A program made the position numbers and the translations under genes. A DNA stretch of 64,000 nucleotides. Origin: CAVUPF01 sp963777915 (GTDB lineage Bacteria; Actinomycetota; Thermoleophilia; Solirubrobacterales; 70-9). The stretch lies in assembly GCA_963777915.1 (NCBI GenBank), contig CAVZSH010000003.1, positions 124,001 through 188,000 on the forward strand. Direction: 5' to 3'. The number at the start of each line of letters is the position of its first letter. Position 1 is the stretch's first letter. Shown piece by piece: positions 1 through 8,300 of this stretch. Under the pieces are notes generated by a model. It was given only the letters and a program-made list of their open reading frames with translations. It was not told the origin of the DNA and did not search any database.

Positions 1-81
1 GCCGATCAGCTCGATCGCGGCGTGGAAGTGCGGGCACACGCCCTTGACTGCATGGTCTTCGGTCGCGGCAATGGCACCCAC
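1..81 (-). CDS. HxlR-family transcriptional regulator, N-terminal fragment
   Basis: Reading leftward from a GTG at 81, the frame stays open to the window edge and gives 27 residues. They end in CPHFHAAIELIG, the signature opening of HxlR-type winged-helix regulators (a Cys near the N terminus followed by the first helix, usually continuing into RWT). The Cys is residue 16 here; in some relatives it senses thiol-reactive compounds. Most of the protein lies outside the window. A near GTG at residue 15 is an alternative start. A perfect inverted repeat lies 12 bp upstream (93-107), which fits autoregulation. Assignment rests on a short but distinctive motif. Confidence 0.6.
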   Translation of the reverse strand, partial: MGAIAATEDHAVKGVCPHFHAAIELIG

Positions 82-92
82 GTGAAATCGAG

Positions 93-107
93 CTTACTGA
101 ACGTAAG
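93..107. promoter_or_regulatory. Inverted repeat CTTAC-N5-GTAAG, candidate HxlR operator
   Basis: CTTAC (93-97), five-base spacer, GTAAG (103-107). Arms are perfectly complementary. HxlR-family regulators typically bind short inverted repeats of the TTAC-N5-GTAA kind, and this one sits just upstream of the HxlR-like start at 81. Between 82 and 218 I see no other gene. Confidence 0.5.
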
Positions 108-218
108 TGATGGGCCGAGAGGAACCCTCCCGCGCAACTGCCCACCGGCGGCGTGGGTCTCGCGGACCGACTCAGGCGAGAGGACGAGCCGCAGGAGCGG
201 TGTCCGCGCGGTCTTCCC

Positions 219-1367
219 TCAGCTGGCGCAAGGACCGGTACTCACCGCGGGAGCCGTTTCCCGCAGTGCCGCGCGGACCAGGCTGTCGGGAACCGCGAAG
301 CCACCGGGAGTGCCGGAGGTGGTGGCCGCGAAGACGGTGCCGAGGACGCGACCTTGAGAGTCGACGATCGGGCCACCGGAGTTGCCGCTGCGGACCGAGC
401 CGCGCAGGGAACTGATCGTTCGGTGGACTGGGCCGTCCCCGTAGGAGTCCTCGCTGATCACTTCGCGCGTTTCGCCGAAGCGCGCTGGCGCGACCGTATA
501 GGGCCCGTTTTCCGGGTAGCCGAGGACGGCGCCGGCGGTTCCCAGTCGCAAATCGGGGCTGAGCCGGAGGACGGGAAGCGCCGCGCCGATCCGCAGCAGG
601 GCAAGGTCGTTGTGTGGGTCATAGTGAACGGGAGTGGCGCTGAGCGAGGCGCCGGTCTGGGTGATGACCGTGGTGTCGTCCTCGCCGGCGACGACGTGGG
701 CGTTGGTGACGATCAGGTTCGGCCTCACCGCCCACCCCGAGCCCTCGATCCCGAGCCCGCAGGCGGTGCCGAGCACGCGAACCACCGAACGACCCGCCCC
801 CAGTACGCCGGAATCGGAGGAGATTCTCGGGTCGGGCGGCCCCACCGCGGTCACCTGGCCGGAGATAGAGGGTGCCGGATCGACCCGGTTGAGCGCGTTC
901 AGCACCGGGCCCGAGGGAGGCAGCACTTCGTTGAGGCTGCGCAGGATCACCGAGCTTTGGACGTCGGCCCGAAGCCGCGCCGTCCCCGGCGCGTGCAGGA
1001 CGACGGCGCCGAACACCCAGACCAGGCCGAGCGCTACCGCGGCGACCAATGCAGCGCCCCCCGCTCCGTCGGCGCGGTGCAGCGCCTTCCTGCGGATTAC
1101 CCTCGCCCGCAGCCCCAGGGCGAGGCTCTCAAGGGTAACCGCGACAACCGCCCCGACCAGCAGCGCCCCCAGCGCGGCGAACAGCGGCGCGTAGGGCGAC
1201 TCGGGTCCCTGGTGCAGCAACAGGGGGCCGATCCGACTCCCCAGGAACGCCCCCACGGCGAACCCCACCAGCGTCAGGGCCCCGACGATCAAACCCTGCC
1301 GATACCCCCACAGGCCCAGGGCCGCGGTGAAGGCGACTATCCCCCAATCCAGCACAGTCACACTCAA
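219..1367 (-). CDS. marP: MarP-like membrane-anchored periplasmic serine protease
   Basis: 382 aa. Residues 1-125 hold about four membrane segments of the CvpA type. Residues 190-375 are a chymotrypsin-like protease with triad His224 (TNAHVV), Asp254 (HNDLALL) and Ser330 (GNSGGP). Cys203 and Cys380 flank the protease domain as the regulatory disulfide pair of mycobacterial MarP does. The family cleaves peptidoglycan hydrolases in the periplasm and supports acid and oxidative-stress resistance. Start is TTG at 1367; GTG at 1361 is equally plausible. Divergent from the penicillin-binding protein gene with only 8-41 bp between start codons, so the promoters must overlap coding sequence or be leaderless. 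The pairing with a cell-wall enzyme fits a wall-maintenance role. Confidence 0.85.
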   Translation of the reverse strand: MSVTVLDWGIVAFTAALGLWGYRQGLIVGALTLVGFAVGAFLGSRIGPLLLHQGPESPYAPLFAALGALLVGAVVAVTLESLALGLRARVIRRKALHRADGAGGAALVAAVALGLVWVFGAVVLHAPGTARLRADVQSSVILRSLNEVLPPSGPVLNALNRVDPAPSISGQVTAVGPPDPRISSDSGVLGAGRSVVRVLGTACGLGIEGSGWAVRPNLIVTNAHVVAGEDDTTVITQTGASLSATPVHYDPHNDLALLRIGAALPVLRLSPDLRLGTAGAVLGYPENGPYTVAPARFGETREVISEDSYGDGPVHRTISSLRGSVRSGNSGGPIVDSQGRVLGTVFAATTSGTPGGFAVPDSLVRAALRETAPAVSTGPCAS

Positions 1368-1408
1368 ATAGAAGCATGCAGACGATCCCTCTATTACCTT
1401 TCACCAAA

Positions 1409-3145
1409 ATGAAACGCCTCTCCCCCGAGGTGGAACGGCGTCGTCGCCTCCTCACCCGCACGCTCCCCCTCACGATCGTCGCCGTCGTCGCATTCATCCT
1501 GGGTGCCTCGGCGGGGGCGCCGGGGGCGTCTCCCGAGAAGGGTGCCGCCAAGCGATTCGCCGAAGCCTGGGCGCAGCACGAATTCGCCGCGATGTATAAG
1601 GCGTTGAACCCCGCCTCGAAACGGGCGATCGGGGTCGCCGAATTCGCCAAGGCATACCGCGAAGCAGAAGGAATGGCGACGCTGCGCTTGCTGGAGCCAG
1701 GCTCCCCTCGGGAAGCAACCCAAGCCGCAGGCGTGACGACTGTGGCGGTCCCGATCATCGCCAACACGGTCGCCTTTGGCCCCATCGACGCCGAGGTCGA
1801 CCTGCAATTCGCCGAAGGCGGGATCGCCTGGAACCGGAGCCTCCTCTTCCCCGGGTTGCGCCACGGCGAGCACCTGGAGAGCCGGATCGAGCTGGCGCCG
1901 CGAGCGCCGATCCTCGCCGCCGACGGAACTCCCCTGGCCGAGGGGCCGGCCGACGCCCGCTCGCACCCGATCGGCTCCGCGGCGATCGACGTCACCGGCG
2001 AAGTCGGCAGCGCGGAAGCGGCTGCCCTTCCGGCGCTCGAGCGCCAGGGCTTCGCGCCCTACACGCCGGTCGGGGTCAACGGTCTCGAGAAGGCCTTCAA
2101 CGCGCGCCTTGCCGGGCGGCCGGGCGGCTCGCTCCTCGCCGTCGCCGGGCGGCGCGGCACTCCCCGAGTCCTCGCCCAGGCGCCCCCAAAGGCCGGCGCC
2201 CCCGTGAAGACGACGATCGACCCCCATCTCCAAGCCTCTGCCGTCTCGGCGCTGGGGAGCCGCGTCGGCGGCATGGCCGTCCTCGATGCCCGCAACGGAG
2301 ACGTCCTCGCCTTGGCGGGGGAGGCCTTCTCCGCGCCTCAGCCGCCCGGCTCTACCTTCAAGATCATCACCACCACCGCAGCGCTGGAAAAGGGTGTCGT
2401 CTCGCTGGGGGACGAATTCCCCGTCGTCAACGGGGTCAACGTAGGTGGGCGATTCATCAACAACGCCAACGGCGAGTACTGTGGCGGAACCTTCCGGCAG
2501 GCGTTCGCCGAGTCGTGCAACGCCGACTTCGTCCCGCTCGGGCCGAAGATCGGCAACGAGGCGCTGGTCGGCACCGCGGAACGGTTCGGCTTTAACTCGG
2601 CGCCGACCCTCTACGCGCCGAGGATCGTGCGCGAAGTCGACCCGCCGAAATCCAGTATCCCGAAGGAGATCGGCGACGAACTCGACCTCGGGGTAAGCGC
2701 AATTGGGCAAGGCGAAGTGCTGGCAACGCCGCTGGAGATGGCGAGTGTCGCGCAGACGATCGCCAACGGCGGGGTCCGCGAGCCGACCTCGATCGTCAGC
2801 GAAAGGAAGCTGCGACCAGACGCAAAACCGGTCCGGGTGATGTCGAAGAAGACCGCCGACGAGCTGACCGACCTGATGATCGGGGTGGTGCGGGAAGGCA
2901 CCGGGACCGCCGCTGCAATCCCCCAAGGCCAAGTGGCGGGCAAGACCGGGACGGCCGAGCTCGGCCCGAAGCCCGGCCAGCAGAACTCTCCCAACCCGGT
3001 CCAGTTCAAGGACGCCTGGTTCTCCGCCTTTGCCCCGGTCGGAAAGCCGAAGCTGGCGATCGGCGTGCTCTTCATCGACGCCGAAGCCGCGGGAGGCGAA
3101 GTCGCCGCCCCGGCGGCGGCGACGGTGCTCTCCGCCGGCCTCTAG
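1409..3145 (+). CDS. Penicillin-binding protein transpeptidase (class B type) with NTF2-like domain
   Basis: 578 aa from the ATG at 1409 (an in-frame ATG at 1376 would add 11 unlikely residues). A charged cytoplasmic tail is followed by one membrane anchor (about residues 18-38), an NTF2-like domain of the MecA N-terminal kind (about 45-140), a dimerisation region (about 150-240) and the transpeptidase domain (about 265-575). Active-site motifs are S315-T-F-K, S369-C-N and K512-T-G. It cross-links peptidoglycan outside the membrane. The NTF2-like module is common in elongation or low-affinity PBPs of actinobacteria. Codes away from marP. Its stop codon lies inside a small hairpin shared with the convergent lipoprotein gene. 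Confidence 0.9.
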   Translation: MKRLSPEVERRRRLLTRTLPLTIVAVVAFILGASAGAPGASPEKGAAKRFAEAWAQHEFAAMYKALNPASKRAIGVAEFAKAYREAEGMATLRLLEPGSPREATQAAGVTTVAVPIIANTVAFGPIDAEVDLQFAEGGIAWNRSLLFPGLRHGEHLESRIELAPRAPILAADGTPLAEGPADARSHPIGSAAIDVTGEVGSAEAAALPALERQGFAPYTPVGVNGLEKAFNARLAGRPGGSLLAVAGRRGTPRVLAQAPPKAGAPVKTTIDPHLQASAVSALGSRVGGMAVLDARNGDVLALAGEAFSAPQPPGSTFKIITTTAALEKGVVSLGDEFPVVNGVNVGGRFINNANGEYCGGTFRQAFAESCNADFVPLGPKIGNEALVGTAERFGFNSAPTLYAPRIVREVDPPKSSIPKEIGDELDLGVSAIGQGEVLATPLEMASVAQTIANGGVREPTSIVSERKLRPDAKPVRVMSKKTADELTDLMIGVVREGTGTAAAIPQGQVAGKTGTAELGPKPGQQNSPNPVQFKDAWFSAFAPVGKPKLAIGVLFIDAEAAGGEVAAPAAATVLSAGL

Positions 3146-3164
3146 CTGTGGAGCCTTCTAGAGG
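3139..3164. terminator. Inverted repeat spanning two convergent stop codons
   Basis: CCTCTAG (3139-3145) pairs with CTAGAGG (3158-3164) across a 12-base loop. Each arm contains a TAG stop, of the PBP gene on plus and of the lipoprotein gene on minus. It could act as a weak bidirectional terminator, but there is no T-run and seven pairs is modest. Confidence 0.3.
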
Positions 3165-3706
3165 TCGAGCGTGACCTTGGCGGGGCCTTCGGGGCCCGGG
3201 ATCCTGAGCGTAAGCGGGCGGTTGGCGGAGACGGAGGAGGGGAGCTCGAAGAGGACGAGAGAGCCCCCGATAGGCCCCTGCTGGGCAGGCGAGTCGAGCA
3301 CCGGCACCTGTTCTTCGGCTTCCACCTCGCCGCCGAGCGGCAGCGCGTAGAGGCTCTTGGTGGGGATCGCGTCGAAGACCTGGCCGCCGGGGTCGGTGAT
3401 CTTCAGCGACTTCGGCAGCCTGTGTGGAATCTTGTCTTCGTTTTCGACCAAGAAGAACACGCCGAAATAGTTGGAGCCCGCCGGGGGCGGCGGCTGGCCG
3501 ACCAGGTAGGCGGAGTCCTCGTTGTCGCTCGGGTTCAGATAGCGGGAGAGGACGACCGTGTACTGGAGCTGGCCGAGCTTCACCGTCTGCCCCGCAACCA
3601 CGTCCTTGGAGTTGCTCGAGTAGCCGCAGCCTGTGACGGCGAGCGCGACCGCACCGAGCACGATTGCGGCGAGCGCCGGCAGGGGAAATCTGCGGTGGGC
3701 AGGCAT
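3158..3706 (-). CDS. Secreted lipoprotein of unknown function
   Basis: 182 aa from the ATG at 3706. The N terminus is MPAHRRF, a hydrophobic stretch, then a lipobox ending AVTGCG with the lipidation Cys near residue 24. The mature part has an alternating beta-type pattern resembling DUF4352-like immunoglobulin-fold lipoproteins (phrases such as QYTVVLSRYLNP and NYFGVFFLVENED). Function unknown; it should sit on the outer face of the membrane. The frame is open upstream of 3706, but that region overlaps the SRPBCC gene and reads as non-coding. Convergent with the PBP gene, 12 bp between stop codons. Confidence 0.75.
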   Translation of the reverse strand: MPAHRRFPLPALAAIVLGAVALAVTGCGYSSNSKDVVAGQTVKLGQLQYTVVLSRYLNPSDNEDSAYLVGQPPPPAGSNYFGVFFLVENEDKIPHRLPKSLKITDPGGQVFDAIPTKSLYALPLGGEVEAEEQVPVLDSPAQQGPIGGSLVLFELPSSVSANRPLTLRIPGPEGPAKVTLDL

Positions 3707-3723
3707 GAGCGGGCGAGAGTCTA

Positions 3724-4242
3724 TTAAGGGATGCCGGTCGCGTAACGATTGCCTCCGGCGACGGCGATCCGGCCGTCGGCGGGCCCCCCCGCCTCGAGCA
3801 GATCGCGCAGCCGCCGTAGCGCCTGGCGCCATCCGCGCTCGGAGAAGATCGAGGTGGCGGCAAGCGCCTCCCGGGCTCTGTCGAGCCGGTGCGAGGGCTC
3901 GGTCCAGTGGGAGACGCGGACCGTGGTCAACGAGCCCGGCCCCTCGGTCAGCTCCCACAGAGTCGTGGAGGGAACGCGATTGTCGCGCCCTCCATGGCCG
4001 TGCTCGACGATTCGGTGGGGCTCATCCGTCTCGACGAGAACCGTCTCCTCCCAATCGGAGTGAAGCGGAGCGTGGATCCGGAAGCGGGCCCCGGCGCCGA
4101 CCCCGGTGGCCTCGATCCGGGTCAGGTGGAAGTCGGAGAGGAAGTGGTCGGTGAAGGAGGGGCGGCGAGAGAGGTCGCCGATCAGCTCGAAGGCCGCCTC
4201 GCGCGGCACGTCGATCTCGACTTCGGAGCTGACTGGACCCAT
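3724..4242 (-). CDS. SRPBCC-superfamily (START/polyketide-cyclase-like) protein
   Basis: 172 aa from the ATG at 4242 (ATG at 4272 also in frame; the conserved fold starts at SSEVEIDVPREAAFELIGD). The opening strand with a Pro-Arg-Glu-x-Ala-Phe motif and the helix after it are typical of SRPBCC proteins, which bind hydrophobic ligands in a deep cavity. Phrases such as ARFRIHAPLHSDWEETVLV fit the central sheet. Ligand unknown; no catalytic residue can be assigned. It lies 17 bp upstream of the lipoprotein gene and may be co-transcribed with it. Confidence 0.7.
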   Translation of the reverse strand: MGPVSSEVEIDVPREAAFELIGDLSRRPSFTDHFLSDFHLTRIEATGVGAGARFRIHAPLHSDWEETVLVETDEPHRIVEHGHGGRDNRVPSTTLWELTEGPGSLTTVRVSHWTEPSHRLDRAREALAATSIFSERGWRQALRRLRDLLEAGGPADGRIAVAGGNRYATGIP

Positions 4243-4316
4243 TGGTCGGCGCGATTCTAGAGATCGTCTCACCGGTTGGCCCGAATGGCGCTAGGATCAC
4301 GGAGGGAGACATCGGG

Positions 4317-4322
4317 AAGGAG
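4317..4322 (+). promoter_or_regulatory. Shine-Dalgarno AAGGAG deciding the FHA gene start
   Basis: AAGGAG is followed by five bases and then ATC at 4328. No canonical start codon in the FHA frame lies within reach of this site, so it supports initiation at AUC upstream of the zinc ribbon. Confidence 0.55.
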
Positions 4323-4327
4323 CTTTC

Positions 4328-4900
4328 ATCTTCGCCAGTCTCAGCACTAGTTCGACCAGCGGCCGCTTCGAGACCGGGGTCGTCCCTGGCGCAGGTACCT
4401 TCTTCTGCCTCAGCTGTGGCTCCCAGCTCTCGCTGCGGGAGACCGACCGCCTCCCCGAGTGCCCTCGCTGCGGCGGCTCCAGCTTCCGCCGTGACTCGAT
4501 CTTCGAGCCGATGCAGGAGCACGGACAACAGACCGCGGAGTTCTTTGCCCACGCCCCGAGCCCGCCGCCGGACTGGCTGACGGAGGCACGGGGTCGGCTT
4601 CCGGGCCCCGGCCACTACCTCGTCTGCCGGGAGGACGGCGGGGAGATCCGCATCTTCGCGGTCAAAGAGGGCTGGACCCGGGTCGGCCGCAGCGTCACTG
4701 CGGACATCCGGCTCGATGACCCGAGCGTCTCGCGGCGCCACGCCCTGATCGTCTGCGAGCCGGGCCGAAAGGCCCGGGTGATGGACGACCGCAGCCTTAA
4801 CGGCGTCCTCCTCAACGGCGAGATCGTCGAGTGGAGCCGGCTCGCCGACGGCGACGAGCTGACCATCGGCCGCTACCGCCTCTTCGCGCTCGAGCGCTGA
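4328..4900 (+). CDS. Zinc-ribbon plus FHA-domain protein, apparent non-canonical AUC start
   Basis: From 4328 the frame gives 190 aa. Residues 25-50 form a zinc ribbon with C27-x2-C30 and C45-x2-C48. Residues about 110-185 are an FHA domain with GRS, SRRHA and the later Asn, which binds phosphothreonine. The reading frame is closed by TAG at 4292-4294, and no ATG, GTG or TTG occurs in frame before 4511. An ATG start at 4511 would remove the whole zinc ribbon. A strong AAGGAG (4317-4322) lies five bases before an in-frame ATC at 4328, which I take as the probable start. FHA proteins usually partner Ser/Thr kinases, none of which is in the window. The C-terminal FHA part is certain; the start is the uncertain point. 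Confidence 0.7.
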   Translation: MFASLSTSSTSGRFETGVVPGAGTFFCLSCGSQLSLRETDRLPECPRCGGSSFRRDSIFEPMQEHGQQTAEFFAHAPSPPPDWLTEARGRLPGPGHYLVCREDGGEIRIFAVKEGWTRVGRSVTADIRLDDPSVSRRHALIVCEPGRKARVMDDRSLNGVLLNGEIVEWSRLADGDELTIGRYRLFALER

Positions 4901-4940
4901 GCCGGGCGGTTCCGGCCACACCCGGCCCTAGGATGCGGGG

Positions 4941-5351
4941 ATGAGCGCTGCGCCTGATCCCTCCTATCCCCCCCTTGGCGCCCCGGAGATCTCCGCCGCC
5001 GCCGAGCGGGCGCGTGAACGGCTGCACGAGGAGATCGAGCGAGTCCGGGTCGGCGTCGAGGAGATGCTGGCCGAGCAGGGTGGCGAGGAGGACGCCGAGC
5101 TGCGCAAGGAGCTGGATGCGCTGCGAGAGGAGACCCGCCGCTACGTCAGGAAGCGGGTTCGCAAGAGCGAGAGACGAATCGAGAAGTCGGTGCGCAAGAT
5201 CGACGAGCGCACCCGCAAGCTGGAGCAACGGCTGGACGGATTCGAGCAAGACCGCCGCTACGCCGAGTGGCGGATTCACACCAACACAGAGGCGATGCTC
5301 GACGGCCTTCTCCGAGAGGTCCGCACGATCGCCGACCGTTTGACCGAATAG
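4941..5351 (+). CDS. Coiled-coil protein of unknown function
   Basis: 136 aa, no signal peptide or membrane segment. After a Pro-rich start (DPSYPPLGAPE), residues about 20-110 are a highly charged helix dominated by Glu and Arg in heptad-like spacing, including a basic segment (YVRKRVRKSERRIEKSVRK). It is 40 bp downstream of the FHA gene on the same strand, so it may be its operon partner. No family recognised. The charged helix suggests a dimeric scaffold; nothing catalytic is visible. Confidence 0.7.
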   Translation: MSAAPDPSYPPLGAPEISAAAERARERLHEEIERVRVGVEEMLAEQGGEEDAELRKELDALREETRRYVRKRVRKSERRIEKSVRKIDERTRKLEQRLDGFEQDRRYAEWRIHTNTEAMLDGLLREVRTIADRLTE

Positions 5352-5384
5352 GAAACAGGCCGCGCGCTCTTTTCGCCTTCCCCG

Positions 5385-8300
5385 CTACTCGGTCGAGATG
5401 CTGGGATCCGCCTGGACCTTGTGCGGAACGACCATCAGGAAATTGCTTGCGGCATCAGCGGCCAGCTTAAGGACGCGATCGGCCTCTTTGTCTTGATCGG
5501 TGGCTTGGAGCTCATCGGCGTAGTGGGTTAGGAGGTTGTCCACGTCCAGGAGACCCTCGGCGTCTAGGTCTTTGAGCTCGACCTTGGCGCCCTCGCCGAG
5601 GCGGCGCTCTACGGCGGCGCGGTCGATTCCGAAGGCGTTCTGGCGGACGTAGACGCGGCCACCGGTCATCCCGGCGCAGGCCCAGGGGCCGATGTCGCCG
5701 AGGACCACGGCCCGCCCCGAGGTCATGTACTCAAAGGCAAAGCCCTTGGCGTTGGCGCGATCGACTATGCAACCGCGGCCGTCATCGAGGTCGTGCTCGG
5801 GCTCGCCGCCCAGAACGACGTCGGCCCCGGAGAGGCGGATGCAGAAGCGCGAGTCGGCGGAGCCCTGGACAAAGAGGCGGCCGCGTTGAGCGCCGTAGGC
5901 AAACGACTTGCCGACCGAGCCGTTGAGCCGCCTGCCCTTCGCCCCCTTTCCCTTCAGCACCGCGACGGTCCCGCCGAGCATCGCCTTGCCGACGCCGTCC
6001 TGGGCGCCGCCCTCAACCCGAATCGCGACACCGTAGGCGTTAAAGGCGCCGAAGCCTTGGCCGGCGATCGAGCCGCCATTGAACTCAAGGCTGGCGAGAA
6101 CCTCCTCGTTTGACTCCGGGCCGTCCTCAAAGATCCGCGAGCGGGCGATTGCCCCAGCCAGCTCGGTGCCGAGCACGCGGTCGTTGGCGTCGGTTGGGCG
6201 CGGGAACTCGTTTCGCAGCGTCCGGCCCGAGCAGATGTCGCCGGCGAGGGCCGCGATCTGAGCAGAGGCCTGCTTGGCCTCCATCCGAATCGGGCGGGCG
6301 AGGACCAGGCCCGCCTCGGCGCGGGACTCTGCCGCCTCGGCGGATACCGGCAGGTCGAGCGGCTCGAGATCGAGAAACTCCTCCAGCGGCGTGATCAGCG
6401 GCGCCAGGTCGATCCTGTCGTGGGCGGCGACCTGCTCGAGCAGGTCGTAGCGGCCGACCAGGTCCTGGGCGCGCTCGTAGCCAAGCGAGGCGACCACCTC
6501 TTTGACCTCCTCCCCCATCGCCTGAAAGAAGCGTGCACAGCTCTCGGCGGCGCTGTCGACCTCTTGCGGGGTGAACTTCTTCAGTCCGTGCTCTTGAGCC
6601 TGCTCGACGGTCTCGATCTGGGTCGCGATCCCGACGTGGCAGGTGTCGAGCTGGCAGCCGCGGCAGATCGTACAGCCAAGGCTGACCATCGCCAGCGTGC
6701 CGAAGCCGACCCGGTTGGCGCCCAGGCAGTGCAACTTGACGATGTCGTGGCCGTGGCGGTAGCCGCCGTCGGCCCAGATCTCCACCCGGTTGCGGATGCC
6801 GGCCTCCATCAGTGCCCGGTGGACGGCGCGGGTGCCGATGTCGGAGGGCAGGCCGACGTGGCGAAGCGCGTGCTGGCGGGCCGCGCCGGTGCCACCCTCA
6901 AAGCCCGAGAGGGTGATGATGTCAGCGCCCGCCTTGGCGATCCCGAGGCCGATCGTGCCGATGTTCGGCACCACCGGCACCTTGACCGAGACCCGCACGT
7001 CGGGGTTGACCGTCTTCAGCTCGTCGATCAACTCAGCTAGGTCCTCGATCGAGTAGAGGTCGTGGTTGTTGGAGGGCGAGATCAGGTCGGTGCCGGGCGC
7101 CGCGTTACGGGCCGCGGCAACCTTCTGGGAGACCTTCTTGCCGGGCAGATGGCCACCCTCGCCCGGCTTAGCGCCCTGGCCGATCTTGATCTCGGCGACG
7201 TAGGAGGAGTTGATCATCTCTGCCGAGACCCCGAAGCGGCCTGAGGCGACCTGCTGGCCACGCCACTTGCGGTAGTGGCCGTACATGTCGCGGATCTCGC
7301 CACCCTCGCCGTTGACGCAGAGCACGTTGATCGCCTTCGCCGCCTCCGCGTAGGCGCGGAAGGCGGGCTCAGATTGGGAGCCAAAGCTCATCGAGGAGAT
7401 CACCACGGGGTAATCGTGGTGACCGACCCCGGCGTCAACCGTCGCCGGGTCGACCGGGTCGCGATCGGCATTCAGGCCCATGATGTGGCGCATCGAGATC
7501 GGGCTCTGGCGCTCCAGGTCGCGGACCTTCTCGGAGTACTCGGCATAGGAGCCGGAACCGTTGGCGGTGGCGATCGCCGCCTTGTAGACCTTCGGGTAAA
7601 ACCGGAAGGTCTTCGCCGGCTTGGCGTCTTCGTCCCCCGACAGCGCCCGCGACCGCGCGTTGCTGTCCTCGTCGAGGTCAGCGAAGCCGATGCCGCCCGC
7701 CTCGGAGGAGGCGAAGGCCTCGGTCTGGAGGATCTCGGCAAGCTCCGGCTTGACCCCGATCGAGGAGAACTGGCGCGCGTAGCCGCGTACCTCATGGATC
7801 CCGATCGTCGAGATAACTTTCTCGATCCCTTTGGTGAGAGCAGCGCAGAGGTTGGAGACGTCGGTCTCATAGTCCTCGACGCAGACGACCTCGACCATCG
7901 TGTACGGGCAGACGCCGTTGGCGCCGAGCCCCAGCGCCAGCATCGTGTCATGGACATTGCGAATCGCCGCCGAGCGCAGTACGACGCCGCAGCGGCGCCT
8001 CAGATTCTCCTCACCGGGCTCGATCCGGAACTGCTTCAGAGCCTGATCGACGGCGGAGATGGCCAGATGCGGGTCGAGATACCGGCGGCCGGCGTCATAG
8101 ACGGTGCGATCGGTGAGGATAAGCAGCTCGGCGCCGTCGCGGACCTTCTTTACCGCCTCCTGCTTGATCCGCTCGATCGCCCCCTTTGTCGTCTCGGACT
8201 CAAGCAGTGAGATGTCGACAGCGTCGGCCCGACCTCGAAACTCTTCCCAAAGATCCTCCAGCAGGTATGTGCGGTGCTCGCGGGCGATGCGACGGTAGGT

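Noticed and set aside
153..1412. Long plus-strand open frame of 419 codons opposite the MarP-like gene
   Set aside because: Its protein is low-complexity Arg/Gly/Asp-rich, lacks any recognisable fold and mirrors the minus-strand protease whose catalytic triad is intact. High GC gives such shadows in many places.
1394..2932. 512-codon minus-strand open frame within the PBP gene
   Set aside because: Opposite a gene with complete SxxK, SxN and KTG motifs; its own sequence is an Arg/Gly/Asp mixture.
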